From contig CP154955.1 of assembly GCA_039621445.1 (NCBI GenBank), positions 40,804,426 through 40,868,425 of the forward strand: a stretch of DNA of 64,000 nt, in the 5' to 3' direction. This DNA is from Euglena gracilis (lineage: Eukaryota > Euglenida > Euglenophyceae > Euglenales). A program made the position numbers and the translations under genes. The notes under the pieces are model-generated. The model saw nothing but the letters and a program-made list of their open reading frames with translations, was not told the origin of the DNA and did not search any database. Shown one piece after another: positions 1 to 11,047 of this stretch. Within the stretch, counting starts at the first letter, position 1. Each line of letters opens with the position of its first letter.

Positions 1-1400
1 CAACATCGCCATTCTCAACAACACATCTGACTCCACAATTCAACATTTTAATGCTTTTGGGAAGCTGAAAAACGATAATTTTTTCGGGCCAGGTCGGCCA
101 AGAAAAAATCCAAAAATAAGGCGCCCCCAAAAATAAGACCCCCCGAGGAAGGTTCCAGCAACGGACCCCAAAATATGACCCGGGTCTCATTTTTGGGGGG
201 GGTTCACACCTAAGACGACATTTAGCTTGCTTTTTTGCACTTCAAAAAATTTATTTTTTTGAAGTTTCATCATTTTTGTGTGTGAAATTGAGGGTTTCGG
301 TAACTTTTTAGGGATATTTTCAAACTTCTTCGGCGCTTTGCGCCGTCAGGGAGAGGTCTTATTTATTGGGAGGGTCTTATTTTTGTTTTTTTTGCTGGAT
401 TGGCTCAGCGGGGGCCTTAATTTTTGGGGGGTCTTAATTTTGGGGGGGTCTTATTTTTTGGGGGGGGCATAGGTGTCACAAGGGGGGGTCGGGGGGGGGG
501 GACGGCCGCCCCCCCGGGATTTTGGAAAGAAAAAATTTTTTGCAGCATGAATGTGATATTTTTCTTTGTAATGCCGCCATGTTCAATGGTTCAAAGGGCG
601 TTACCGTCTCGGCTGCCTTCGGCAGCCACCTTGCTAGTTAAAAGCACGTTTTTGGAGAATGAAATTGCAAAATCCATTACCGTCTCGGCCGCCTTTGGCG
701 GCCGACATAAAAATCCTTGAAAAAACCCCACGGCACTCCTTGATGTTTAAACAGGCGTTTGAGACGCCGGGTTCAGGACAGAACCGGCGTCCCCCCCCCC
801 CATGGGTTTTCCGGACGCCGGTTCTGTCCTAAAAACCAGCGTCAGGAACACCGGTTCTGTCCCGGCGTCCGGTTTGGCTTTTGGCCACAAACCGACTTTT
901 TTTCCCCTCCTTTGGTGCTTTTTGTTTTTTGGGACCCCACAAACCACTTTCACCTTGGCTGTTTGAATACAAATTGATAACCCCATATGTCCCCCTCCCT
1001 CCATTTTCTTGACCAGCCGAGTTTGGGGGAAACTCTTCGGGTCAACGAAAAAAAATGATTTTGCGCAAAGTGAAAAAAATGGCTTCTTCACCCCCCCCCC
1101 AGGTTGCGAAGTCGACAGTTGGGTTGAGTTGGGAGGTTTCCAAAGGGGTTCTACCCATGATTTCGCTTTCTAGCTCAAGTTTTTGGAGCATTGGACTTCA
1201 AAAAAGGCGTTAGCGTCTTGGCCCCTTTGGGGCCAGGGGGACAGAAAAAAGTACATTTTGGCTGTGCCATGAAAAAAATTTTCCTTGGCGCTTTGCGCCA
1301 GGGAAAAAAAAGGATTGCTCCAATTTTTGTCGGTTCCTCGCCCCCCCCCCCAGGAAAAAATTGTTCCGACACCGCTGTGGGGGGGGTCACGTGTTCCGAC
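1..1400. other. Low-complexity DNA, no gene seen
   Basis: Runs of G, C, T and A dominate. Short inverted words such as the GCGCCGAAGGCGCC type and ACGCCGGTTC (about 760-880) recur here and elsewhere in the window. Open frames on both strands are short and follow the homopolymers. No homology, splice-bounded exon or RNA gene is visible. Confidence 0.6.
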
Positions 1401-1404
1401 ATCT

Positions 1405-1710
1405 GTCTGGTAGCGTTGGTGGCTGTTTTCAGATCGCGTTTTTGTGAATATTAATTTTTTTTTTGCGGGAAATGCGACGTAAATTGTGCTTTTCACGATT
1501 CCGATTGTGATTTCCGCAATTCAGATTGCATTTCTGCGAATCTGAAAACTTGTTAGCGGGAAATGCGACGGAAGTTGTGCATTTCACGATTCTGTTGTGG
1601 TTTTTGCTCGATTCAGATCGCTTTTTCGCGAATCCGGAATTTTTTTTGCAAGAAATGCGATGGAGATCGTGCTTTTCACGATTCTGATTGCGGTTTCCGC
1701 GATTCATTGG
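1405..1710. repeat. Tandem minisatellite, about 91-bp unit
   Basis: Units start at about 1468, 1559 and 1651, each opening with GAAATGCGA and carrying TTTTCACGATT or a close variant. A partial unit precedes them from about 1405. Copies differ by scattered substitutions, so the array is old. The frames through it are not coding. Confidence 0.75.
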
Positions 1711-4274
1711 TTTCTTCCACATTTCCGAGGCTCATTTCCAAGGGGTGGAACGGTACCACTCCCCCCCTTATTTGACCCCCCCCCATTAATTGAGCATTTG
1801 GGTCCGGGGAGGAAATTTTTTAGGCGCCGAAGGCGCCGAAAATTTTTTTTTGCCCTCTCGCAAAGCCAAATTTTCAACCCCCCCCTTATTTGACCCCCCC
1901 CCCCCCATATTTGAGCATTTGGGGGGGGGTCCGTTAGCCCGTGGGTCTGCTCAAATAAGGGGGGGGGAGTGGTACTTTCCCATTCCGCATCAAATTAACT
2001 CATACTCCACCAAGTGTACCAAGTGTAATTGCCTGGTTAGTACCAAGTGTAATACCACCAAGTGTAAAAATGGTCATTCGCAGGGATTCTGTCAAACAAA
2101 GATTGGGATTTACACATTTTGTGTTCTCAAACAACGAAGTCCTTCCTCGGTATTGGATCTTGTGGCGTACAACATCGCATTGCGCGATTGAACTAAATGT
2201 CTCCATTTCGGATTGTGTGGTTTGTGTTGGCATTTTGACTAGACTTGCACGATCTTGATCTGGTTGTGTGGTGATTCTCCTACTTGGCACACTTTGGACG
2301 GAAGCGTTGTCGTGTTGAAGGTGTGCGTGTAAGTGGGTGTCCAGGGCAATGGCCGTGAGTCATGTACAGGTCTCTCTGATTCGACACAACTGGTTGGAAA
2401 CGGAGTTTTAGTGTGGCTGACTACTCGACACCGTTATAACTTTGGATCCTTGTGCTTTCGTCTTGTACTATACCAATTTGATTGCCCCCCGCCCCCCACG
2501 GAGGTCCAAACAAGGGGGGGAATATTCGACCGGTTTTCAATTTTAGGGTCTTTTGACATGCCTTTTGACATCCCACCACAGTTTCTTTTTATTCTGATTA
2601 TGCCCAAACCATGATTCTTGTGGCAGATGCCAGCCAATGTTGTGGTTGCTTTTGCACCTCCTGGCCCTTCTTTACTGTGGCACTCTGACAACTCAAAAGA
2701 ACCAACCATCCAATCGTTTGCATTCCTTCTCCAAGAAGTCCGTCCCTCCAATTGCTGTATGTCTTTATGTGCTTTTGTGAGATTTGATTTTTGCAAGCAT
2801 GTTTATTTCCCTCGCCACCAGCAGTTTTCTCTCTCTCTCTCTCTCTCTGTTTTTTTTGAAGTTTTTAAATTCTCTCATTGACCTTAGGAGGCGACCATTA
2901 CATTGCCTTAAGGATTTTGTATGTGTGTTACTTGTCGGCAAATGGACCAAGAGGCCATTTGCCAAAAAGGAGGGGCTGAGGGTGTTCTGAGCATATGACA
3001 CACGTGCAAAATCCTTCTGGCAACAATGGTTCCTGTAACACACCCAATAAAGGACAAAAGTTTTCATGAAATTTCAAAGCACAACTTTCACGACTGCGAA
3101 AGAAATTTCCTGTCTTTGGAAGGTGTTTTTTTTTATAATTTCAATGACTGGATCTGAGAGGGCCTGTGAAAAATGAAGTTTATCTGAGTTGGATGAGTGT
3201 AATGGAGGAATGGTTTTGTTAAACAAAGCTGCTCACCCGCGAATTTTTCACCGAAAACAGTTTCCGCTGGGATGAAATTTTGGTTCAGAAGTGCCAAGCT
3301 CATGTGTGCGATGCAAGGTTCCCCATCTGAAGTGTGCTCCACTTTGGCCCCCAAAGTAGTAACCATCATTGCCCTCCCCCCCCAGGGGGTCTCACGCCAC
3401 CTGGAGGGCGGCCGCTTTGGGGTGTGTGAGAAAGATCCAAGTTTTGATGGCTGGATTTGGGTGAATTGACGTACGATGCAGACATCTGTCAGAACATACA
3501 GTAAAGGGTTCTTCTGAGGTGGCATGTCCCTGCAAAACAGCAAATGTTAGGAAACACACATGGTCTCGATGCATAGATTGCAGATTGCAGAAAACATGTG
3601 AATGCAGATTTCCAATGTCAGAAATTTCAGGCCTTTTGAAAGGTTTTGCCCTATCTAATTAGTTAATGGAGTTAATTAATGGCGGGTCCGAACGACCGAG
3701 GTTTGGACCCCCCCCATTGCCTCTCTTGTCGTATCTGAATGCCATATCCCCCATAAAAAAACTCTCCTCACACCCTGAAACCCCCAAGGGGGTATGGGGG
3801 TCCAAATAAGGCAAAATGTTTCGGCGGATCACCAGCGGCTAAAAGAAATTCCGATGTACTGCCACCAATACCACAACTGCGCACTTTTGACCAATTTTCC
3901 TTTTGGTTTATCTTTTCCCGCATTTTTTTTTGGTTGATGAGATAAACATCGGCATGTTGTTTAAATGACTGGACAAATCTGACTTCAGGTTGGTTGGGAG
4001 CCCCTTAAATGGACCTGCAACACCATGCCTCGCCCAAGTTTGACCATTTCAGGTGAGTATTGGGTCGTTTTTTTGGGGGGGGGGGTCACAGAACGCATGA
4101 AATGGAAAACCTTGGAAGACCAAACATGAAGCCCTGAAATCCCCCCGAATGGACGGGTCTTGCTTCCTTGCGAAAATCAAAATACGAGTAGATAGGGCGT
4201 TCTAAGGCCTTCATTTGGTATTTTGGACATTTGCTTTGGTTTTGACCCAGAAAATGACTCTCAAAAATGGATTT
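1711..4274. other. Intergenic DNA with homopolymers; no gene supported
   Basis: C-rich stretches at about 1760-1960 carry repeated CCCCTTATTTGACCCCC words. There is a (CT)n tract near 2830. Several ORFs of 90-140 codons occur on both strands, but none shows a family motif or conserved splice borders. Confidence 0.5.
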
Positions 4275-5186
4275 TATATCGAGAACTGTGTCCTAGACGC
4301 CGGTTCGGGCGGGAAACCTGTGCCTGGGACGCCGGTTCGGGCTACCGCCCGAACCGGCGTCCCAGGCACAGGTTTCCCGCCCGAACCGGCGTCTGGGACA
4401 CAGTTTTTGAAACCGTGGCTAGGGGGCTCCGGTTTCATGCCCGAACCGGCGGCTAGGGAATCACGGCCAATTTCGCCCAAAATACCCATGTTTGGGGCAG
4501 TTTTGGGCAATTTTGGCCCAAATGGGCCGCCGGTCAAAAATGGCAGATTTCATACATATGAAGGCATGTTACCCATTAATCGAAAGCTCTTTTAAAGGGC
4601 TTTCGACAGATGGCCACAGGATTTGGCCATAATGCATGCAGCGCTTATTTTCAGCGATCGTGTATTCCAAAATTTGACATCCTAATTTGTCAAATCCCAC
4701 AGCTCAGGTTGCATAATGCATATCAAACGAAAGGTCTCGCCAACACCTTTCGCTTGGTGCCCACAGAACTCAGCCAGATTGCAAAGCGCCCTCAAAATCA
4801 GCGATCGCATTTTTCCGCATTTTTCGGACCCCATTTGCATATCTGAAATTCCACTTTTCAGCTGCCATGTTGCCCATCGATCGAAAGCTCTTCTCAAGGG
4901 CTTTCTGCAGGTGGCCTTAGATTTCTGTCATGCTGCATGGTATTCTATTTCAGAAATTCTCCAAAATTGGCCAAAAGGAAATTGTTGCTCAAAAAACCCC
5001 AATTTCTGGCCCAAGGCCACCCAAAAACTGCTCAAATATGATTTTCACCCGTCCACAAACCCTTTTGGACACTTCTTGGCACTTTTTATTTTGGGTCCCC
5101 CAGACGCCGGTTTCACGCCCGAACCGGCGTCCCAGACGCCGGTTCGGGCATGAAACCGGAGCCCCCAGACACGGTTTCAAGAATAA
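4275..5186 (+). repeat. Dispersed repeat copy 1, palindromic ends
   Basis: About 0.9 kb, present again in inverted orientation at 59,175-60,136, 54 kb away. It starts with a long hairpin (about 4284-4408) whose arms read AACTGTGTCC, GACGCCGGTTCGGGC and their complements around a TACC loop. It ends in a second set of GCCCGAACCGGCGTC words near 5103-5170. The middle part, including a 78-codon frame at 4610, is nearly identical in both copies. That frame is shared because the repeat is shared; it has no recognisable domain. A degraded end piece lies at about 56,280-56,410. No transposase is encoded, so it is probably a non-autonomous mobile element. Confidence 0.8.
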
Positions 5187-6020
5187 CTGCAATTTCAGGC
5201 CGTAATCCAGCTTTCCATAAAATCCCATTCAAATTACCATAAAATTTGACCCCCCCCCCCGAGGATAGTTAGGATAGTTGTGGGAATCGTCATCCTGGGA
5301 GAACTTTCTTGAAAATTGCAAGTGCTCAATTGAATTTGTGTATTTTTTAGGAAAGTCTTTTTTGACGACACATCTCACTTTGGCGGTGTTTGCACTCCCC
5401 AAAAGACAGCAAGGAGCATTCACTCTGACATCCCTATATTTCTTATTCATCTACTTAAAAAAACATGACAATTTTCACTTCCAACGGTTCATTAGAAATC
5501 TCTCTTTGCATTTGTGCAGTGGCGGCGCGTTCGTGGAGTGATCCATGAAACTTATCGTTGCCGCAACCTAACACCACCACAAGCTGCATTTGGACGAGCC
5601 TGTTTGAGACGATCCAGGCCCTCGTCGTCAATGTCCGCTCATCAAGGACGGGTCAGTGGAGATCCTGGGGGAGGGCCTCTTTTTCACGTGGTTATTTGTT
5701 TGATAGCATAGGGCCAACAATTTGGCATATTTTGTTTTTGGATTGGCTTAAGGACAATAAAAATGTTGGCTTTAGCACGTCGTTATCCCCTTTGTGATCC
5801 TATTGTCCTCTAATATATGTCCATTTATTGTTCGGCCAGGGAGAGGGTGAATGGTGAAGTGAAAAAAAATTGATTGGCAGCTACACAAACGTCCAGAACG
5901 TTCAAAATTATAAATGTTCAGAAAGGCCTCTTTTATGGGCACAAAATTAGTTTTTGGCACTTTATTGGGTGGGTGATACTGCAGCATCTCTCCAGCCCAA
6001 CGGCGTAGACTGGGGGGGGG
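5187..6020. other. Mostly anonymous DNA; possible short exon near 5590-5650
   Basis: The + strand frame around 5590-5650 reads IWTSLFETIQALVV, which is protein-like in composition. I see no matching domain and no clear pair of splice sites, so no gene is called. The rest is anonymous. Confidence 0.25.
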
Positions 6021-6620
6021 GAGGTCCTGGGTAGTCGACCGACTAGTCGATCGACTTGGGTCTAAAACCCAAGTCGAACAGACTGGGGGAGTCCTGGGTA
6101 GTTGATCGACCAGTTGAAGGGTCGGTGGTTCATCCGTGATAAATTGGTGCCTATAGGGTACCAGCGACCCCAATGAGACGCCCAACTAGGGTTAATACAC
6201 ATCGGGGGACCCTCGCTCAGCGCCTTCAGCGCCACTCTCGGGTCCCCCAATATTTTCAACCCCAGCTGGGCGCTTCTTTGGGTTCGCTGGGTCCCCTGTA
6301 CACACCAATTTGACGACGTTGAGGGGCTGGGATGGTATAGTTAGGAATGGAAACTTAACCCTAACCCTAACTTTAATTGCAGCGGCCTTCGGTTGTTGCG
6401 CGGCTTTCGGCCTTCAGCCTTCGGCCTGGCGGCCTTTGGCCGCCACCGGGGCCAAAGGCCGGTCGACTAATTGATCGACTTTTGAAGGGTCGACCGACAA
6501 GTCGATCGACTGGCTGGTGGGGTAAAAAAAACCTGTTTACATTAGATTGGGGAGGGGGGAAGTTCTGGGTTGTCGATCGACTTCCCAGAACCCCCCCTCC
6601 CCAATCAACCGTCTGGGGCC
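6021..6620. repeat. Cluster of GTCGATCGAC-type palindromes
   Basis: Words built on GTCGATCGAC and GACTAGTCGATCGAC occur at about 6035-6055, 6100-6115, 6465-6515 and 6570-6585. Several are followed by CCCAGAACCCCC or GGAGGTCCTGGGTAG. A short CCCTAACCCTAAC run at 6356-6370 lies in the middle. The nested inverted repeats could fold into cruciforms. No protein-coding signal is seen. Confidence 0.6.
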
Positions 6621-7369
6621 CATCTCTCCCGCACCTTCGGTGCCAGGGTCTGAATTTCGCCAAACAATTTCCTATGTCCAAAACCCCACTGAGTGTGCAA
6701 ATATTTTTCATGGAAGGTTCGTAGGTGTGTACATACGTAATAAACATAGCATACATATATACACATATACATATTTTCATATATATGTATATATACATAT
6801 GCACAACATAAGTTTCCAACTGCTACCTCCCCTGTAGGAGTTGTGTTACAGTTAGGGAAAAGCCCTAACTTCTCCTTACTCCAGGACAAACGTTAAGCAA
6901 GAACTTAGGCCTAACTTCTGACCTAAGTTCTAATCCGAATCCTAACCCTGCTCCTTCAATAACCATATAAACCCCTTTCACAAACAAGTTTCACGGCCCG
7001 TGCCAGTAATCCCCAACTGGTGACCCCCCCCCCCTGAGTTTGAGGGGGTACCTGTTGGATACATATGCTATTTATTTATACTTGTCTGCATATGTGTGTA
7101 TGTGTAATCCTCAAGTGTCGAGACTATGTGCCCTGATAGCACAATGCAACCCCTCTAAACCTTTTGTTTCATTGAAATATACACAGGCATCAGGGTTTGC
7201 CACCAGCGCCTGTCAAAAGCACACAAGAGAATCAAGGACATGGGTTCAAAGAAATTGTGGGTGTGCTTGTGTGGCTGTGTGTTCATATCAGGCTGAATCC
7301 AGGCTGCTCAACCCCCCCCCCCCCAGGTGGGTGCCTTGGCACCCGCCCAGGGTGGGGTCGGCCTCGCCT

Positions 7370-7765
7370 CAAAATGCACATGGCCAAAAGTGCCTGGGCA
7401 CTTTCCAGCGCCGAAGCCCAGAGAGGCCAGTTTTGGGCACTTTTTGACCAACGACCAGGCAGGCACTGACCCCCGTGCGGGGGTGATTAGGCGACACATC
7501 TCGCATTTGTGCTTTTTTTGGTCAGTGTGCACAATTTCGTATTTCATCAAAAATTTGATTTGGGCACCGGTGGGTGAGAGCGAGAGGGAGAAGGATTGGA
7601 CAAAGTGCGAGCGAAATTATCATTTTTGCCCCCGTCTCTCCCGGGAATTCCGCGTTTTTTGCTGTTTTTTGAATGACGCGAAAACCCCCGAACCAACACC
7701 CCCAAGTGAAAACAAGAGTTGAAAAACACACCAAAATCCCGATACTGCCAACCCCCTTTCCTTTG
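7370..7765 (+). repeat. Dispersed repeat, related to 16,240-16,515 and 45,457-45,655
   Basis: Positions 7375-7480 match 45,457-45,562: both contain ACATGGCCAAAAGTG and then a GACCAACGACCAGGCA-like word. Positions 7486-7765 match 16,240-16,515: both contain ATCTCGCA, GAGCGAGAGGGAG, GAATTCCG and a CACCAAAA...TACTGCC end. Members are diverged, so this is an old interspersed family. An inverted fragment lies at about 9305-9410. Confidence 0.65.
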
Positions 7766-8054
7766 TGACAACTACCAGCGCCAGGTGGTGATGTGGAGGT
7801 GGCAGGTCCACCCCTTTGCTTTGCTTTCTGAAGTTCTGCAGCATGTTGTGGAAATTTTGGAAGTTGGCTGAGAAGGGAGTGGAAGTGTTCCACATAAACA
7901 ATGGATTGTTCGAGATGTCTGCCATTGGGGGTTGATGAGGGGGACACAAAACAGAGGAGGACTGCCACCAGTTATTAGTTGAGCTCGGCGGCAAAATTGT
8001 CCATCAATGCCCCACTGATGCTTAAGGCTCTCCTGACACCCACGCAACAGCATG

Positions 8055-8125
8055 AACGATGTCGGTGTGCGCAAATGTCACATGGACGATGTGCGCATTT
8101 GCGCACACCGACCCTTTTAAAACCA
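8055..8125. repeat. Hairpin of the GGTCGG-TGCGCA family
   Basis: The segment reads GATGTCGGTGTGCGCAAATG, then after a short spacer GTGCGCATTTGCGCACACCG, forming a strong stem. Similar hairpins recur at about 8830-8870, 8950-9005, 16,262-16,297, 16,877-16,912, 17,003-17,055 and 17,230-17,365. They may be short mobile elements or structured RNA motifs. Confidence 0.55.
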
Positions 8126-8129
8126 GCCA

Positions 8130-9660
8130 AGAGTTTCCTATGGCAGTGTGTTTGGAGGAAAATGAATATGGTGAATTTGCGGTATTACCTTCCTTGTACT
8201 CCTGTGGTGCTGGATCCCCTCTTTTGAATACTGCTGGTTTTTGGGGTTGTTGGTCTGTGCAATTGCACAAACCAATCATAAAATGGTTGCTTTTCGCAAT
8301 TAAGAACACCAACCAAATTTCCTTTTCATTCTGAAGCCCTGGCAAAAGGGACTTCTGAGACAACAGAAGAGTGGAATCAGGAGGAGAGCAATGCGTGGAG
8401 GTGCTGTGCTGAAAGTGGTGGTATTGTAAGGTATGTCTGAGAAGGTAAATGAAGCTTGCAAGTGTACTGCATTATTTGGCACCCTTGATGCAGGGATTTT
8501 CAAGTCAGCAGACACATCTATTTTCAGCGAATGTACTCTGCCTCATTTTCGGACTGAAATGCTGGGGGTGAAGGGCACTTCTAAGCTCAGTTTTTCAGGA
8601 TTAAACCTGGAAATGTTATTTATTCTGACCCTCCAGGGGCTTCGAAATGGCTTTTCACAGGCTCGATTGCCAATGCCAATTTGAGTCCGCTGGTTGGTCT
8701 TTTAATTATATTCAAATTCTACAAACATCTCGCACTTAAGGATTTATTCCAAATGACTGAAGCACTTGCAGGCGGGCGCCGCACCTGCGCAACCTCCTAA
8801 ATGGTATGTGTGTTAAGTTGCACGAGTGGTGCGCAGATGTGCAAACCGACCAAAAGGTCTGTTGACACATTTGCACAAACCAACTACTTGTCAAATTTTA
8901 CAAACACATCAATTTCAGCTGGCACAGATGGTCCTTTCCACAGTTATGCAAGTGGTTGGTTTGCGCATTTGCACACACTGTCCATTTGCGCTTTGCCCAC
9001 ACCGACCACCAGTCTCTCACACGGAAAAGTTTCAGGGTGTCGTTTCAGGTTCAGGCACACCTCTCAAAAAAAATCGTTCAGTCAATATCCAAAGTTAACG
9101 AGACAGCCGTTTGAGGGGCCATATGTTGTGTTGGCACCTGCTCTAAGGCATCCTTCCTGTCAAAGTCCCTGCTTTCATCTCAGTGTCCTGCAGCATCAAA
9201 TCACCACCTGTTTACATTTCTGGGTTTTTGGGGGTCAGGTCTTGGGATTTTCGTAAAGTGGACATTTTTCCACACCGACAAAGTGAAAACCTTGCCAAAG
9301 AGAAAACCCTTGAGTGCGAGATGCGCCGCCTAAGGGGTAGCGTCTGCCAGCCCAGGCACTCCAGGGCACTCCGAGATCCTCCCGCGGTTGGTCAAATTCA
9401 GCCTGGGCCATATGTGTGTGTTGCAAGTTCAGGCGTGTTTGTAACCATTGGTTGTTTCGCAGCTGTGGGGCGTTCAAAAGCAGCGCCGTTGTCGTCAATG
9501 AGGAGGAAAATGAACAATTTACGTGACTGACATTTCGAAAGTAAATTGTTCAAGAATTGTCTTAATTATTTGACTTGCCAAACAAATGCCCATCCCCTTC
9601 CAAAAAGGCAAATAAGGTCGCCCCAAAAGCTGGTCAAGGCCAATTGAGTGCAGCCATTCC
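8130..9660. other. Intergenic or intron DNA; repeats only
   Basis: Contains two further members of the GGTCGG hairpin family and, at 9305-9410, an inverted copy of the GGCGGCGCATCTCGCAC repeat plus the AGGCACTCCAG...TCAGCCTGG block also seen at 45,594-45,648. No exon is supported. Confidence 0.45.
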
Positions 9661-9677
9661 CATCTTTCATTTTCCAG

Positions 9678-9808
9678 GTGTATCCGGTTTCGTTCTGTTA
9701 TCCTCGCTCTGAGGCCCTTTGGTACCACAACCTATTCTGGAACAGCTCCAAAACCATTGGGCTGAGAGGTATTGTGCCTCCATATGCTTCCTTTTTGGAG
9801 GAGTGAGA
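9678..9808 (+). CDS. Possible exon of gene A
   Basis: A canonical acceptor (TTTTCCAG, ending at 9677) is followed by an open frame reading VYPVSFCYPRSEALWYHN that stays open to a TGA near 9808. Its position shortly before the strong gene A exon at 10,163, on the same strand and in protein-like composition, suggests it belongs to the same gene. The 3' border is unknown, and it could instead be non-coding. Confidence 0.3.
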
Positions 9809-10162
9809 TGGTGGCCTGAGAAGCTACAAATTACAAAGCTAAGATACTTGATTTGCCCCATTATCATTCATCAACCCCCCCCCCCCCTAATGGCTGTTCT
9901 CTTCACCGAAGAAAAGGTTCAAGGGGTATCCTCAAACCATGGAATCAGAGAGCTGTCATCTGTTCCAAGTTCCTCACCAAATGGCTGGTTGTGACTGATG
10001 TTTAGCAGAAACTAAGTTTTCTAAGCCCTGAGTATGTTTCTTTCCCATTTTTTTTGGTCCAAATTCTTGTGATCCCATGCATCTTTGCCAACCATTCATT
10101 CCATGCAAATGTCTCAGCACAAGGTAGCGACTTCCCCACAACTGCATTCCGTCTTCTTGCAG

Positions 10163-11047
10163 AAGGGATACATGCTGGTACACTGAGAAATCGACGGGTC
10201 TATGCCACTGCCGACGAGGAAGTTTACCTTGCAAAGTATGCCTCGGCTAAGGTCGTCACCACCCAGAAGAAGTTCGGCTGGGATTGTTTGAGGCACTTGG
10301 AGATCTTTGTTTCTGGTGTGTCTGTTTATTTTCTCTTTTCTCTTTTCTATTTTCCATTTCATAATTAATTTGTATCTTATTTAAATGTTTATGTTTAATT
10401 TATTTTTTTTAATTAATTAAATGTATGCATATTATATATTAATTTAATTATATGTATTTGTTATGTATGTTTTTTTTACTACATAGTATATTTTTATTGT
10501 TTTATTTCCCCCTTTTTTTAGGGGGAAATTTTTCTAGGGCTTTCCCAAATCTTAACCCTTACCGTTCCTGCATTTTGTTGTGCTCCTCGATGACAAACCC
10601 AAGCTAGGAGATAAACCATCTGTGCAATGGTGTGACTGAGTGCGGATATTTTTCTTTGTTAAACTTTGAAATATGGTTCTTGGCTCCAAAGTGGGAACAA
10701 TGGCCTGTGCAGAGACTGACCCCCACGGGGGGGGGGTGGGAAGTGGGTTACTGGCTTTTGAAAAGCGACCAATTTGTTTTTTGAATGTGGCAAATGACCG
10801 CCCATGGGGTTGGTTAATAACGGTAAGCCCATGGCCACGACATTGTGATTGGCTGGGGTGGAGCCTCCCCCCCCCCTACTCTGTTGTCACAGGAGCCCTC
10901 TTACGTCTCCACAATGCATCCCTCCTCAACGAGCTGACCATGTTCCATTACCCCAAGGAGTGTCTGGCAGAGATGGCCGACAGCCAGTGCCGATCGGTCC
11001 ATTGGGCTCGACAGACAATGATGCCGGGATGGACCATTGGGGGCTAG
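10163..11047 (+). CDS. Gene A, C-terminal exons: unrecognised protein with a GWDCLRH motif
   Basis: Two exons are clear. Exon 10,163-10,315 encodes ...YLAKYASAKVVTTQKKFGWD, then CLRHLEIFVS. Its donor is TTTCTG|GTGTGT, and the acceptor at 10,890-10,892 (GTCACAG) restores the frame exactly, giving ...IFVSGALLRLHNASL. The second exon, from 10,893, continues to LTMFHYPKECLAEM and stays open to a TAG at 11,045. This intron is ordinary GT-AG and its T-rich interior is typical non-coding DNA. A second FHHPKECF block occurs at about 24,142 in gene B, so A and B look like tandem paralogues. The KKFGWDCLRHLEI block recalls conserved blocks in uncharacterised glycosyltransferase-like proteins, but I cannot name the family. 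The 5' part is missing or lies upstream. Confidence 0.55.

Noticed and set aside
6356-6370. Telomere-like CCCTAACCCTAAC
   Set aside because: Only two and a half units, with genes and repeats on both sides; not a chromosome end.
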